Origin: Shewanella electrodiphila
GTDB taxonomy: Bacteria > Pseudomonadota > Gammaproteobacteria > Enterobacterales > Shewanellaceae
NCBI RefSeq assembly: GCF_023283985.1
Contig: NZ_JAKIKU010000005.1
Coordinates: 124,001 to 188,000 of the forward strand
Length of the DNA stretch: 64,000 bases
Direction of reading: 5' to 3'
The notes under the pieces were generated by a model, which was not told where the DNA came from, searched no databases, and saw only the letters and a program-made list of their open reading frames with translations. Of the stretch, positions 55,034-64,000 are shown piece by piece. A program made the position numbers and the translations under genes. Each line of letters opens with the position of its first letter. Positions within the stretch are counted from its first letter, which is position 1.

Positions 55034-55239
55034 TCATTTTACCGAGCATGTTTGCGATGAATTAACATCATATTGCTCGGGATTATAACTAATTAGTTAG
55101 CGTTAGACACGTTGAAATCGACTTAGATAGAGAACAAAAGCGGTCAAATAGGAATAAGTTAGCCGAAAATGTTGTGTGTTTAACATTCTCGGCATATATA
55201 GGCAGACTTTTTATCAATGACTGCCTAGTTGTAGCAGAG

Positions 55240-56058
55240 TTAAAACATATGTCGTTTCAAGCCTGTAATATCAAGAATTCTTGCCGATATCTCTTCTACT
55301 GAATGGTAGGTTGTATTGACGAACGGAATGCGCTCTTTCTTATATAGCATTTCTACTTCTTTCACTTCGATACGACATTGTCTTAACGATGAGTATCGGC
55401 TGTTCTCCATACGTCCTTGGCGGATCTCATGTAAGCGATTGGGATCAATCGTTAAGCCAAATAATTTAGACTTATTTCGTTTTAATGCTTCTGGCAACTT
55501 TAAGTTATCCATATCGTCTTCTACAAAAGGGTAGTTGGCCGCTTTGATGCCAAACTGCATAGAAAGATACAAACTCGATGGTGTTTTTCCGCAACGGGAA
55601 ACACCGAGTAAAATAATGTCGGCTTTATCCATGTGTTTCATGGTTTGACCATCATCATTATCTAAAGTGAAATTAATCGCATCAATACGGTTGTCATAAG
55701 CTTCGTTAGCGGTGCTCTTGCCGTGAGTTCGGTTAATAACTGGCGCTGCTTTTATACCTAGTTGTTGTTCTAGTGGCGAAACAAAGGTGTTCAAAAAATC
55801 ATAATCTAGCCCTTCGCTTGAGAAAATAATATCGCGAATGTCGGAATTTACTATCGAATGGAACACAACGGGTCTTAAGCTTGTTGTAATAAAACTATCA
55901 TTGATTTGTTGTTTCACCTTTTCAGCTTTGGCTACACTGTCAATAAATGGAATGGTAAGTGCTTCAAATTCAACTGGAAATTGCGACAGTACTGCGTGGC
56001 CAAATACTTCTGCGGTGATCGCGGTCCCATCTGATATGTAGAATACTTTTGGTGTCAT
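55240..56058 (-). CDS. ppsR: PEP synthetase regulatory protein
   Basis: 272 aa bifunctional kinase/pyrophosphorylase that switches PpsA on and off by reversible Thr phosphorylation. [20 protein letters not shown] at the start, the P-loop [15 protein letters not shown] at about residues 150-164, and [17 protein letters not shown] fit the DUF299 family. I chose the ATG at 56058; the 46 codons upstream in the same frame overlap the ppsA start region and are not conserved-looking. Divergent from ppsA with a 124-bp gap. Confidence 0.95.
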   Translation of the reverse strand: MTPKVFYISDGTAITAEVFGHAVLSQFPVEFEALTIPFIDSVAKAEKVKQQINDSFITTSLRPVVFHSIVNSDIRDIIFSSEGLDYDFLNTFVSPLEQQLGIKAAPVINRTHGKSTANEAYDNRIDAINFTLDNDDGQTMKHMDKADIILLGVSRCGKTPSSLYLSMQFGIKAANYPFVEDDMDNLKLPEALKRNKSKLFGLTIDPNRLHEIRQGRMENSRYSSLRQCRIEVKEVEMLYKKERIPFVNTTYHSVEEISARILDITGLKRHMF

Positions 56059-56182
56059 TTCAGCCTCTTGTAGTAATAAAATTACAAATAAAATTATACA
56101 TTTACGGTTGTTGTGGTGGAGTGTAGAATGCCTCTGCCCTCGTGTGAAGGGGCCATTGAAATAAACTTGTGGAGAGATAACT

Positions 56183-58552
56183 GTGCAGCAATACATACTC
56201 TGGTATCAAGAACTAGGAATGGGTGATGTAAACAAAGTTGGCGGTAAGAATGCGTCACTTGGTGAGATGATCAGTAACCTAGCAAACGCAGGTGTTCAAG
56301 TCCCAGGTGGATTTGCTACAACTTCTTATGCGTTTAATGAGTTTCTAGAGCAAAGTGGTGTTAACCAGAAAATTTTCGATATTCTAGCAACATTGGATGT
56401 TGATGACGTTAATGAATTAGCGAAAGTTGGTGCACAGATTAGACAGTGGGTTATCGATACCCCATTTCAACCGGAACTAGAAGATGCGATTCGTGAAGCT
56501 TACGAGCAACTTTCTAGTGAGACGCAAGAAGCCTCATTTGCAGTGCGTTCATCAGCAACTGCTGAAGATATGCCAGATGCATCTTTTGCAGGCCAACAAG
56601 AAACATTCCTAAACGTTAAAGGCTTTGATGCTGTATTACTTGCTATTAAGCATGTTTACGCTTCGCTCTTTAACGATCGTGCAATTTCATACCGTGTTCA
56701 CCAAGGTTATGAGCACCAAGGTGTGGCATTATCTGCTGGCGTTCAACGCATGGTTCGTTCAGATAAAGCGTCTTCTGGTGTTATGTTCACTATGGACACT
56801 GAGTCAGGTAACAACGACGTTGTTTTCATCACTTCATCATTTGGTCTAGGTGAAATGGTAGTACAAGGTGCGGTTAACCCTGATGAATTTTATGTTCACA
56901 AACCAATTTTAGCGCAAGGGCATCAAGCCGTTGTGCGCCGTAATATCGGCAGCAAGTTGATTCAAATGGTTTACTCTGACGATGCTTCACATGGTAAGCA
57001 AGTGAAGATCGAAGATATCCCTGCAGAACAACGCAGCATTTTCTCAATCAATGACGAAGAAGTCATGGAATTGGCTAAACAAGCCGTCATTATTGAGCAA
57101 CATTATGGCCGTCCAATGGACATCGAATGGGCAAAAGATGGCAATGACGGTAAGTTATATATCGTTCAAGCCCGTCCAGAAACGGTTCGTAGCCGTGAAG
57201 ATGTACAATTAATCGAACGTTACCACTTAAAAACTCAAGGTGATGTCGTTTGTGAAGGTCGTGCCATTGGTCATAAAATCGGTACCGGTGTTGCTAAAGT
57301 ATTAGCCTCTATCGAAGATATGGATCAAATTGAACCTGGTGATGTACTCGTTACTGACATGACGGATCCTGATTGGGAACCAATCATGAAGCGCGCAAGC
57401 GCTATTGTTACAAACCGTGGCGGCCGTACTTGTCACGCAGCAATTATTGCTCGCGAACTTGGTGTTCCAGCCGTTGTTGGTTGTGGTGACGTAACTGACC
57501 GCATTCAAAATGGTCAAGTTGTGACGGTTTCATGTGCTGAAGGTGATACAGGTTTCATTTACGATGGTAAGCAAGACTTTGAAGTCATCACTAATCGTGT
57601 TGATTCATTACCTGAACTACCAATGAAAATCATGATGAACGTCGGTAACCCTGATCGTGCATTTGATTTTGCTCGTCTTCCTAACGAAGGTGTTGGTCTT
57701 GCGCGTCTTGAGTTCATTATCAACCGCATGATTGGTATTCATCCTAAAGCATTGCTTGATTTCAACTCTCAACCTGCTGAGCTACAACAAGAAATCAACG
57801 AGATGATTGCAGGTTATGAATCTCCAGTTGAATACTATGTTGCTCGTCTGGTTGAAGGTATCGCAACGATTGGTAGTGCGTTCTATCCTAAGAAAGTTAT
57901 CGTACGTATGTCAGACTTTAAGTCTAACGAATACGCTAACCTTGTTGGTGGTGACCGTTACGAGCCTGAAGAAGAAAACCCAATGTTGGGCTTCCGTGGT
58001 GCAAGTCGTTATATCTCTGAATCATTCCGTGATTGTTTCGCGCTAGAATGTGAAGCGATTAAACGTGTCCGTAACGATATGGGTCTGAAGAACGTTGAAA
58101 TCATGATTCCATTCGTGCGTACGGTTGATGAAGCTGCGCAAGTGATTGAATTGCTAAAAGAGCAAGGTCTTGAGCGTGGTAAAGATGGTTTACGCGTCAT
58201 CATGATGTGTGAATTACCTTCGAACGCATTATTAGCTGATCAGTTCTTGGAGCACTTTGATGGTTTCTCTATCGGCTCTAACGATTTAACTCAGTTAACG
58301 TTAGGTCTAGATCGCGACTCTGGCATCATCAGTCACTTGTTCGATGAGCGTAATGATGCAGTTAAAGCATTACTTTCATTAGCAATCAAAGCGGCTAAAG
58401 CAAAGGGCGCTTACGTAGGGATTTGTGGCCAAGGCCCATCAGACCATGCAGACTTCGCTCAATGGTTAGTTGAGCAAGGCATCGATACCGTATCACTTAA
58501 CCCTGATACAGTAATCGACACTTGGTTATACCTTGCTGAAGAACATGCGTAA
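56183..58552 (+). CDS. ppsA: phosphoenolpyruvate synthase
   Basis: 789 aa. It converts pyruvate plus ATP to PEP, AMP and phosphate during gluconeogenesis. The N-terminal PPDK/PEP-binding domain begins [20 protein letters not shown]; the catalytic His is in [20 protein letters not shown] (about residue 420); the C-terminal PEP/pyruvate domain ends [20 protein letters not shown]. The start is a GTG with GGAGA 6 nt upstream. It is divergent from its regulator ppsR, as in other gamma-proteobacteria, and ends in a strong terminator. Confidence 0.97.
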   Translation: MQQYILWYQELGMGDVNKVGGKNASLGEMISNLANAGVQVPGGFATTSYAFNEFLEQSGVNQKIFDILATLDVDDVNELAKVGAQIRQWVIDTPFQPELEDAIREAYEQLSSETQEASFAVRSSATAEDMPDASFAGQQETFLNVKGFDAVLLAIKHVYASLFNDRAISYRVHQGYEHQGVALSAGVQRMVRSDKASSGVMFTMDTESGNNDVVFITSSFGLGEMVVQGAVNPDEFYVHKPILAQGHQAVVRRNIGSKLIQMVYSDDASHGKQVKIEDIPAEQRSIFSINDEEVMELAKQAVIIEQHYGRPMDIEWAKDGNDGKLYIVQARPETVRSREDVQLIERYHLKTQGDVVCEGRAIGHKIGTGVAKVLASIEDMDQIEPGDVLVTDMTDPDWEPIMKRASAIVTNRGGRTCHAAIIARELGVPAVVGCGDVTDRIQNGQVVTVSCAEGDTGFIYDGKQDFEVITNRVDSLPELPMKIMMNVGNPDRAFDFARLPNEGVGLARLEFIINRMIGIHPKALLDFNSQPAELQQEINEMIAGYESPVEYYVARLVEGIATIGSAFYPKKVIVRMSDFKSNEYANLVGGDRYEPEEENPMLGFRGASRYISESFRDCFALECEAIKRVRNDMGLKNVEIMIPFVRTVDEAAQVIELLKEQGLERGKDGLRVIMMCELPSNALLADQFLEHFDGFSIGSNDLTQLTLGLDRDSGIISHLFDERNDAVKALLSLAIKAAKAKGAYVGICGQGPSDHADFAQWLVEQGIDTVSLNPDTVIDTWLYLAEEHA

Positions 58553-58594
58553 TTGCTAAGTATATTTATGCGTTAGTAGGTTAAAACCTAAGAA

Positions 58595-58618
58595 AAGCCG
58601 CTATTTAGCGGCTTTTTT
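58595..58618 (+). terminator. ppsA terminator
   Basis: Stem aagccgcta / tagcggctt with a 2-nt loop and a T run, 40 bp past the ppsA stop. Confidence 0.92.
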
Positions 58619-58685
58619 CATTTTTATTGTGGCATGATTGAACGCTTTGCAACATAACTGACTGAGTTCATGGAAGGTAAGGTCA

Positions 58686-59411
58686 ATGAATAAAGAACTG
58701 ATCCCATATGATCAGCAATACCGTCATCAATGTATTGAAGCTTTTGAGAGTAATATTGGTCTTTATTTTGCGAAAGATGAACTCAGAGAATTTATTAAGT
58801 TTCTTGATCATGACGTATTTGAAATCGAATACTATACCCATGTCACCTCAAGATGCTTTGTCAGGCATAAGCTCGAATAACAATGCAAGGCGTAAGCTGA
58901 GGTAATTGTTATTCACTTTTCAAAGGTTACAACGTAGCAATGGTTTTCGAAGCAACGGTTTTCGAGCTTGCGCCCCGTAGGGCAAGTCAAATAGCACCAA
59001 TCTGCGTTGTTATAAAATATCGATGTAGAATAACTATACTTCAATTTTATGCCTAGCATCTTGGCACTATTTGCCTTGCTGACTTTGCATCTTGAAGTAT
59101 CATGGGGATATATCGTGATACACAATAATGAAGTGATCGGCTGCGGTGGATTTTGTCTTAAAGATAATATGGTGAGATTAGTTGATGGAATGATCACTAA
59201 AACACATCATAAAACGGGTGCAGGAGCGTTTCTTTTAGCCTCACGTCTTGAAAAGATTAAATTCAAATATCCAAAGCTGAAAGTCGGTATTAACACTTCT
59301 CAGCATACAGCAGGCTTTTTTGAAAGGTATGGCTTTGTTATGACTAAAAAAGTGAAAAATTTTTACGCATTGGGAATAGATAAAGTTTCGATGGAATATG
59401 TGCCTAGCTAG
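58686..59411 (+). pseudogene. GNAT acetyltransferase split by a 272-bp element
   Basis: The first part (58686-58836) encodes MNKELIPYDQQYRHQCIEAF to FEIEY; the second (59113-59411) resumes with IVIHNNEVIGCGGFCLKD and contains HHKTGAGAFLLASRLEKIK and FFERYGFVM, a GNAT fold with its acetyl-CoA loop. Removing 58837-59108 plus one TATA joins them as EYYIVIHNNEV, giving 149 aa, a normal GNAT length. The element introduces a stop codon after 15 foreign codons, so the gene is probably non-functional. The downstream fragment has an in-frame ATG but lacks the N-terminal half. Confidence 0.85.
58837..59108. mobile_element. 272-bp MITE-like insertion with inverted ends
   Basis: The ends cccatgtcacctcaagatgc (58837-58856) and the complement of the right end, tccccatgatacttcaagatgc (59087-59108), are inverted repeats with about 80% identity, extending to gtcag on each side. 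Both flanks carry TATA (58833-58836, 59109-59112), a probable target duplication of TA or TATA. Inside is a 15-bp tandem duplication (agcaacggttttcga type) and no transposase. TA preference is typical of Tc1/mariner-IS630-type elements. Confidence 0.82.
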
Positions 59412-59523
59412 TTACCTCACTATTACTAACACTAAGACTATCACTTATCTCAGATAAAACACGCTGAAAAGTAATCTTGAAAATTTAACAGCCTCTAATA
59501 AGTTCGTTTAAAAGGAATTAACG

Positions 59524-60219
59524 ATGACATTAGCTAAAATTATTAGCTGTAAGGTAACACCATCGCAAATCAACCCGTTCAGTCACTGTCAAAGCCAATG
59601 GGGGCTAACCGCAACTTGTAACGGTTTTTTAGGACAATTTGGTGGATGGGTTAATCCTAATGAAACCTCAGAATATCAGCGGGCAATCATTATTGCACTA
59701 TGGCAGTCTCAGGCACATTTAACCGCTTTTATGCAATCAGTTCACGATGACATTATTGAACATAATCTTCAGGGAGATACATACCTTCACTGTCAGGTTA
59801 AGCGCCAGCAACATGTAATGTCTATTAATAGTAATCAGCTAATTATTCCTAAAGTTAACTTGATCCGCGTTGCCTACTGCAATGGAGTCATAGACAAGCA
59901 AAAGTTTATTCGAGATCAACAGCAAATTTGGAATCCTGGTATGCATGAGCAGGCCGGCTTTTTAGGTGGTGATGTGTGGCAAGAAGAGGCGCGTCATAAG
60001 AATACTGATTCTGGCAAAAATGAAGGCATTAATGCATCTACAGAAACAAACTATGTGGTCGTCACTTATTGGGCTTCTGAACAGGCACATTTAGCATACT
60101 TGAATAATACCTTTCCACGCTTAAAGTCACAGGTAAACCCACTTGATTATATAAAGCACATTAGCGGTGACACTATTTTAGTTGAGCGTAAATGGGATGT
60201 ACTCAGCAGCATAATCTGA
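59524..60219 (+). CDS. tandem YdbC-like (DUF4937) protein
   Basis: 231 aa made of two copies of a ferredoxin-like domain. The first (residues 1-95) has FSHCQSQWGLTATCNGFLGQFGGW and HLTAFMQSVHDDI; the second (100-225) has DQQQIWNPGMHEQAGFLGGDVW and VVTYWASEQAHLAYLNN. These match the Bacillus YdbC / DUF4937 family as far as I can see; function is unknown. It starts at the ATG at 59524 after AAGGAATT and is followed by the convergent trmK gene 5 bp downstream. Confidence 0.75.
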   Translation: MTLAKIISCKVTPSQINPFSHCQSQWGLTATCNGFLGQFGGWVNPNETSEYQRAIIIALWQSQAHLTAFMQSVHDDIIEHNLQGDTYLHCQVKRQQHVMSINSNQLIIPKVNLIRVAYCNGVIDKQKFIRDQQQIWNPGMHEQAGFLGGDVWQEEARHKNTDSGKNEGINASTETNYVVVTYWASEQAHLAYLNNTFPRLKSQVNPLDYIKHISGDTILVERKWDVLSSII

Positions 60220-60224
60220 GCTGA

Positions 60225-60962
60225 TTAATGAGTAGCAATGTCGACAGATTGATAAGCATCAATGATGTGCTGCACATTGGCGTTAGGATCTAACTGAATA
60301 CGTTGATAATGACTGAGTATTTTTTGTAAATATTGCTGACTAACATTAATGTTTTCAGCGGTGTTAGCTTGCCAAATTTGTGTTCCTACAGCAGATACTG
60401 GCTGTAGTTGTCCGCTTTGTTGGACTTTATCTTCTCGGTCTACACCTTGCTGCAGGTTTGAGGCGTGAATGATTTCATAGAAACGTTGGTTTTCTTGTAT
60501 AAGAGCTTCATTTTTCAAACTACAATTTATTGAAATAAGTGCCTGTCTTAATTTAAATTGGTGATGAACAGGACACAATAGAAAATCAATATTTAGCTTA
60601 GGGTAGTTGTGATGAATCGATTGAATAAATTCACTGATTAAATCACCGCCAACACCCGCAATAATGACTAAATGCTTACCACAATATTTGTCTAAAGGAA
60701 GCTTTGCTACATCTATACAGTGAGTAAACCAGTTGGATTGGACTGTGGGCTTAAGCTTTGAGCTTGAATTAAGTCGGACTAATTTTTGCTCTAGTTCATT
60801 CATTAACTCAACAACGATATCAACAAAGTGTATATTTGGCGCAGCTTGGCGCATTAATAAGGCCCCACCTAGAAATCCATGATCGCAACAACAATCCCAA
60901 ATATGATCGTACCCAGATAAGACCATATCATCTAATTGCTGCAATCTTTTACTGAGTTTCAT
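60225..60962 (-). CDS. trmK: TrmK family tRNA (adenine(22)-N1)-methyltransferase
   Basis: 245 aa. MKLSKRLQQLDDMVLSGYDH, then IWDCCCDHGFLGGALL as the SAM-binding motif I, VIIAGVGGDLISEFIQ and FLLCPVHHQFKLRQALI match the TrmK (COG2384) family, which methylates A22 of tRNA in Gram-positives. The role in gamma-proteobacteria is less certain. Its 3' end lies 5 bp from the converging gene. The motif has a run of three Cys, unusual but family-compatible. Confidence 0.82.
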   Translation of the reverse strand: MKLSKRLQQLDDMVLSGYDHIWDCCCDHGFLGGALLMRQAAPNIHFVDIVVELMNELEQKLVRLNSSSKLKPTVQSNWFTHCIDVAKLPLDKYCGKHLVIIAGVGGDLISEFIQSIHHNYPKLNIDFLLCPVHHQFKLRQALISINCSLKNEALIQENQRFYEIIHASNLQQGVDREDKVQQSGQLQPVSAVGTQIWQANTAENINVSQQYLQKILSHYQRIQLDPNANVQHIIDAYQSVDIATH

Positions 60963-61418
60963 GGGGTGTATATCCGAGTGTAAGTGGGAGTGTTTATTAA
61001 AAAGCGCCGCATTGTAATGGTTTTCAATCTGTGGGTATATGAATTAGTCGTAATAGTGTGAATAATCTGCACCATATACCTGCACCATATACCTGCACTA
61101 TTTAACCTGTAATGGATGCTTTTGAGCTCAAGTTTCAAATCTGCAGATTAAATTGAGATTTACCTGTATTAGATTTGAAAAATAGGGTTAATCATCATAT
61201 TCAAGAAATATGAATCTTACATAATCAACTAATGGCTATTTTTTTAAGTTTTTAACTGTTCATTTAGCTAATGAAGCAATGGCTTACGTGTATTGTTTTT
61301 ATTAATGATTAAGTCGTTACTGTATTGAATGTTTCTAATGAAAATTTTTAACTCAACTACTTAGCGGCTCTATTTTTGTTTATAATGATCACAAAATTAC
61401 TATAAACAGAAGTCGAAT
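60963..61418. other. intergenic region with a 13-bp tandem repeat
   Basis: About 455 bp between divergent genes. The unit accatatacctgc occurs twice in tandem (61071-61096), with a partial preceding copy. A likely -10 TATAAT (61381-61386) precedes ydiJ by 33 bp. Nothing else stands out. Confidence 0.55.
61071..61096. repeat. 13-bp tandem repeat
   Basis: Two perfect copies of accatatacctgc, intergenic. Confidence 0.9.
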
Positions 61419-64000
61419 ATGCTGCCGTTGCTATCTCACCATCAAACTTTAGAGCCTATTTATTTACGTTTTCTAGATGCCCTTGAAGCATCGTCTTTTG
61501 CCGGTGAAATAGATAAGCGTTACAGCGCCAGACTGATTCAAGCCACAGATAATTCTGTTTACCAGTTTTTACCACAAGCAGTCATTTATCCCCTTAATCA
61601 GACAGATGTCGAATTAGTACTCAATTTGGCGTCAGACCCTCAATATAAGCAAGTGACTTTTAGTGCTCGTGGTGGCGGAACGGGCACTAACGGCCAGTCG
61701 TTAACTCATGGGTTGATCCTTGATGTTTCAAGACACATGAATCAAGTGATTGAAGTCAATGCAGAAGAAGGCTGGGTTAAAGTGCAAGCGGGTGTGGTAA
61801 AAGATGCGCTTAATGATGCCCTAAGACCACATGGTTTCTTTTTTAGTCCCGATTTATCAACTTCAAACCGCGCCACCGTTGGCGGTATGATTAATACTGA
61901 CGCATCTGGTGCGGGCTCTTTAGTTTATGGTAAAACCTCAGATCATGTATTAGGGCTCACCAGTGTGTTAGTTGATGGTAGCGTATTAACTACAGCTCCA
62001 ATTGAGGCAGATGCTGCCTTAACTCAAGAAGTTGAACCTAATCCATTTGCTCAAAATATCATTCGCCATATCGCTAAGCGTTGTCATGAAAAGCGTGAAT
62101 TAATCATTAAGCAATTTCCTGCCTTAAACCGCTTTTTAACCGGTTACGATTTGCGTCATGTGTGGAATGATGATTTAACCCAATTTGATTTATCACGCAT
62201 ATTAGCAGGCTCAGAAGGTACCTTAGCCGTACTAACTGAAGCTAAATTGAATATCACGCCGCTACCTAATACGCGGATGATGTTGAATATCAAATATGAT
62301 TCGTTTGAATCAGCGCTGCGTCATGCACCATCGTTAGTTGCCGCAAGTGCGACAGTGGTAGAAACCATCGATTCTAAAGTGTTAAATCTTGCCCGAGAAG
62401 ACATCATTTGGCATTCAGTGTCACACCTGATTGAAGCTGTGCCTAATAAAGTGATTGAAGGACTCAACATGGTTGAGTTTGCTGGTGATGAAGATGATGT
62501 TAAGCAACGTATTGGTAAGCTGGAGGTCGTTTTAGCAAGGCAATTAGCCAATGAAGAGGCGGGTGTTGTTGGCTATCAAATCACTTCAGATAAACCGAGT
62601 ATCAATAAAATTTACGCTATGCGTAAAAAAGCGGTAGGGCTATTGGGTGCAACAAAGGGACGCCGTAAACCATTAGCGTTTGCTGAAGATACCGCTGTTC
62701 CGCCTGAAAACCTCGCAGATTTTATTATGGAGTTTCGCGACTTATTAGATGGGCATGATCTCAAATATGGCATGTTTGGCCATGTGGACGCGGGGGTTTT
62801 ACATGTGCGTCCAGCGCTGGATATGTGCGATGAGGCTGACGAAAAATTATTAAAAACCATATCTGATCAAGTGGCCGAGCTGACGCTTAAATATGGTGGT
62901 TTGATGTGGGGCGAGCACGGTAAAGGCGTGCGCGGCGAATATGGTCCTGCGGTATTTGGCGACGAGCTTTATGGTGAGCTTGAAGACATCAAAGGTTTAT
63001 TCGACCCTGAAAATAGATTAAACCCAGGCAAGTTGGTGGCACCTAAAAACAGTGGCCCAATGATGTTTAACGTAGATAGTGTTAAACGCGGTAAATTTGA
63101 TCGTCAAATCCCTATTGAAACCAGAGATGCATTTCCTGATGTGATGAACTGTAATGGTAACGGTCTGTGTTTTAACTACAGCAGTTATTCATTTATGTGT
63201 CCGTCTTTTAAAGCGACTGGCGATCGTATTCACTCACCCAAAGGCCGTAGTGGCTTAATGCGTGAATGGCTACGATTATTAGAAGCTGAAGGCGTTGATC
63301 TTGATGCTCTTGCAAAATCAAAACCATTAAGCATCATGCAACGGGCGCAAAATAGCCTTAACAGCACCCGAGATTATGACTATTCCCATGAAGTGATGGA
63401 ATCTTTAAAAGGTTGCTTAGCCTGCAAAGCCTGTTCTGGTCAGTGCCCTGTTAAGGTCGATGTACCCAAGTTTAGAGCGCAGTTTTTCAATATTTATTAC
63501 AAGCGCTATATGCGACCAGCGAAAGATTACCTTGTCGCGGGTATCGAAGATATGTTGCCAATGATGGCAGCGATGCCAAAGGTCACCAATTTAGCTTCGC
63601 AGAATAAACTGAGCCAATGGGTTATCAAAAAATCAATTGGTTATGTTGATGCACCCGCTTTGTCAGTGCCAACATTAAAACAACGTTTAGATGGCCATGA
63701 AAGCCGTGGTTATGATTTAGAAGCGCTACAAGGGATCCCAGGATCTGAACGGGAAAAGTATGTCTTAGTGGTGCAAGATCCTTTCAATAGTTTCTATGAT
63801 GCAGAGTTAGTATTCCGCTTTATTCAATTGATTAAAGAAATGGGCCTTAAACCCGTATTATTGCCGTTTAAGCCTAATGGTAAACCGACTCATATTAAGG
63901 GATTTTTAGATAAATTTGCTAAAACTGCGCAGTCTAGCGCAGACTTTTTAAATCAAGTTCATGGCTTAAATATGCCGATGGTGGGGTTAGATCCCGCGTT
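61419..64000 (+). CDS. ydiJ: FAD/Fe-S oxidoreductase (YdiJ), 5' part
   Basis: At least 860 aa, running off the right edge with no stop seen. An FAD-binding PCMH domain (about residues 45-270) has RGGGTGTNGQSLTHGLILD and ATVGGMINTDASGAGSLVYG; the C-terminal part has the 4Fe-4S motif CLACKACSGQCPVKVDVPKF at about 666-685 followed by a CCG-type region. E. coli YdiJ is 1018 aa. It is a 2-hydroxyglutarate/lactate dehydrogenase-like enzyme; the substrate is uncertain. The ATG at 61419 gives the usual MLPLLSHHQTLEPIYLRFLD N-terminus. Confidence 0.92.
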   Translation, partial: MLPLLSHHQTLEPIYLRFLDALEASSFAGEIDKRYSARLIQATDNSVYQFLPQAVIYPLNQTDVELVLNLASDPQYKQVTFSARGGGTGTNGQSLTHGLILDVSRHMNQVIEVNAEEGWVKVQAGVVKDALNDALRPHGFFFSPDLSTSNRATVGGMINTDASGAGSLVYGKTSDHVLGLTSVLVDGSVLTTAPIEADAALTQEVEPNPFAQNIIRHIAKRCHEKRELIIKQFPALNRFLTGYDLRHVWNDDLTQFDLSRILAGSEGTLAVLTEAKLNITPLPNTRMMLNIKYDSFESALRHAPSLVAASATVVETIDSKVLNLAREDIIWHSVSHLIEAVPNKVIEGLNMVEFAGDEDDVKQRIGKLEVVLARQLANEEAGVVGYQITSDKPSINKIYAMRKKAVGLLGATKGRRKPLAFAEDTAVPPENLADFIMEFRDLLDGHDLKYGMFGHVDAGVLHVRPALDMCDEADEKLLKTISDQVAELTLKYGGLMWGEHGKGVRGEYGPAVFGDELYGELEDIKGLFDPENRLNPGKLVAPKNSGPMMFNVDSVKRGKFDRQIPIETRDAFPDVMNCNGNGLCFNYSSYSFMCPSFKATGDRIHSPKGRSGLMREWLRLLEAEGVDLDALAKSKPLSIMQRAQNSLNSTRDYDYSHEVMESLKGCLACKACSGQCPVKVDVPKFRAQFFNIYYKRYMRPAKDYLVAGIEDMLPMMAAMPKVTNLASQNKLSQWVIKKSIGYVDAPALSVPTLKQRLDGHESRGYDLEALQGIPGSEREKYVLVVQDPFNSFYDAELVFRFIQLIKEMGLKPVLLPFKPNGKPTHIKGFLDKFAKTAQSSADFLNQVHGLNMPMVGLDPA

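Noticed and set aside
55080..55105. Possible trp operator upstream of aroH (actaattagt palindrome)
   Set aside because: Only a short AT palindrome; spacing and CTAG half-sites of a TrpR operator do not match.
59049..59411. Independent 120-aa acetyltransferase
   Set aside because: Its first 21 residues are encoded by the inserted element; the true gene starts at 58686.
60225..60962. Alternative reading of the TrmK gene as a generic SAM methyltransferase
   Set aside because: LSKRLQQLDDMV and the VIIAGVGGDLI motif fit TrmK better, though the substrate in this organism is unproven.
1..64000. tRNA, rRNA, CRISPR or prophage genes
   Set aside because: No cloverleaf-like, ribosomal, regularly spaced repeat or phage structural gene signature was recognised.

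Overview
The window is about 64 kb of gamma-proteobacterial chromosome. Gene content and order point to Shewanella or a close marine relative: a tyrosine-catabolic hmgA-hppD pair, an ECF sigma/ChrR pair, CheV, divergent ppsR/ppsA beside a DAHP synthase, ydbH-ynbE-ydbL, UshA-type lipoprotein nucleotidases, SlyD with a His-rich tail, and moderately AT-rich DNA. The genus is inferred from this combination, not from a database search. I see no rRNA, tRNA, CRISPR array or phage.

Layout. 1-4.3 kb: tyrosine degradation (hmgA, hppD), a divergent LysR regulator with an EVE-domain gene, then a small palindromic MITE-like element. 4.3-14 kb: yccF, a PLP enzyme, a structured intergenic element, the ECF sigma factor/ChrR stress module with a recognisable ECF11-type promoter (a second one precedes the lipocalin gene), cheV, and a TPR-GGDEF protein. 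14.1-18.15 kb: a block of six short same-strand units, each ending in a 90-107 bp imperfect palindrome with attC-type end boxes. These encode a GFA-type protein, a HAD hydrolase, a PhzF-like isomerase, a YjbR-like protein, a tiny ORF and a frameshifted threonine-dehydratase-like enzyme. No integrase is visible, so this looks like an integron gene-cassette array without intI (a CALIN). This is the most unusual part of the window.

18.2-46 kb: housekeeping and stress genes. They include the MltB lytic transglycosylase, SlyD, YqjG, two paralogous 5'-nucleotidase lipoproteins flanking an esterase, an IbpA-type small heat-shock gene with a sigma-32 promoter and a possible ROSE thermometer, soxR with its operator driving a small ORF plus two VOC proteins, rhlE, ilvIH, a Bcr/CflA transporter, a choice-of-anchor-I lipoprotein, and the ydbH-ynbE-ydbL envelope operon.

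46-64 kb: a hexose-6-phosphate mutarotase, a DUF938 methyltransferase with a disrupted start, an orphan LuxR-type response regulator, a Rof-like antiterminator, a SixA-like phosphatase, a SIMPL protein, a TonB-like protein, an HD-GYP protein, an AroH-type DAHP synthase, ppsR/ppsA, an acetyltransferase gene split by a 272-bp inverted-repeat element flanked by TATA, a DUF4937-like protein, trmK, and the 5' part of ydiJ, which runs off the window.

The best leads are the integrase-less cassette array, the MITE whose removal exactly restores a GNAT reading frame, the SoxR-controlled VOC operon, the two ECF11-type promoters, and the heat-shock RNA-thermometer candidate.
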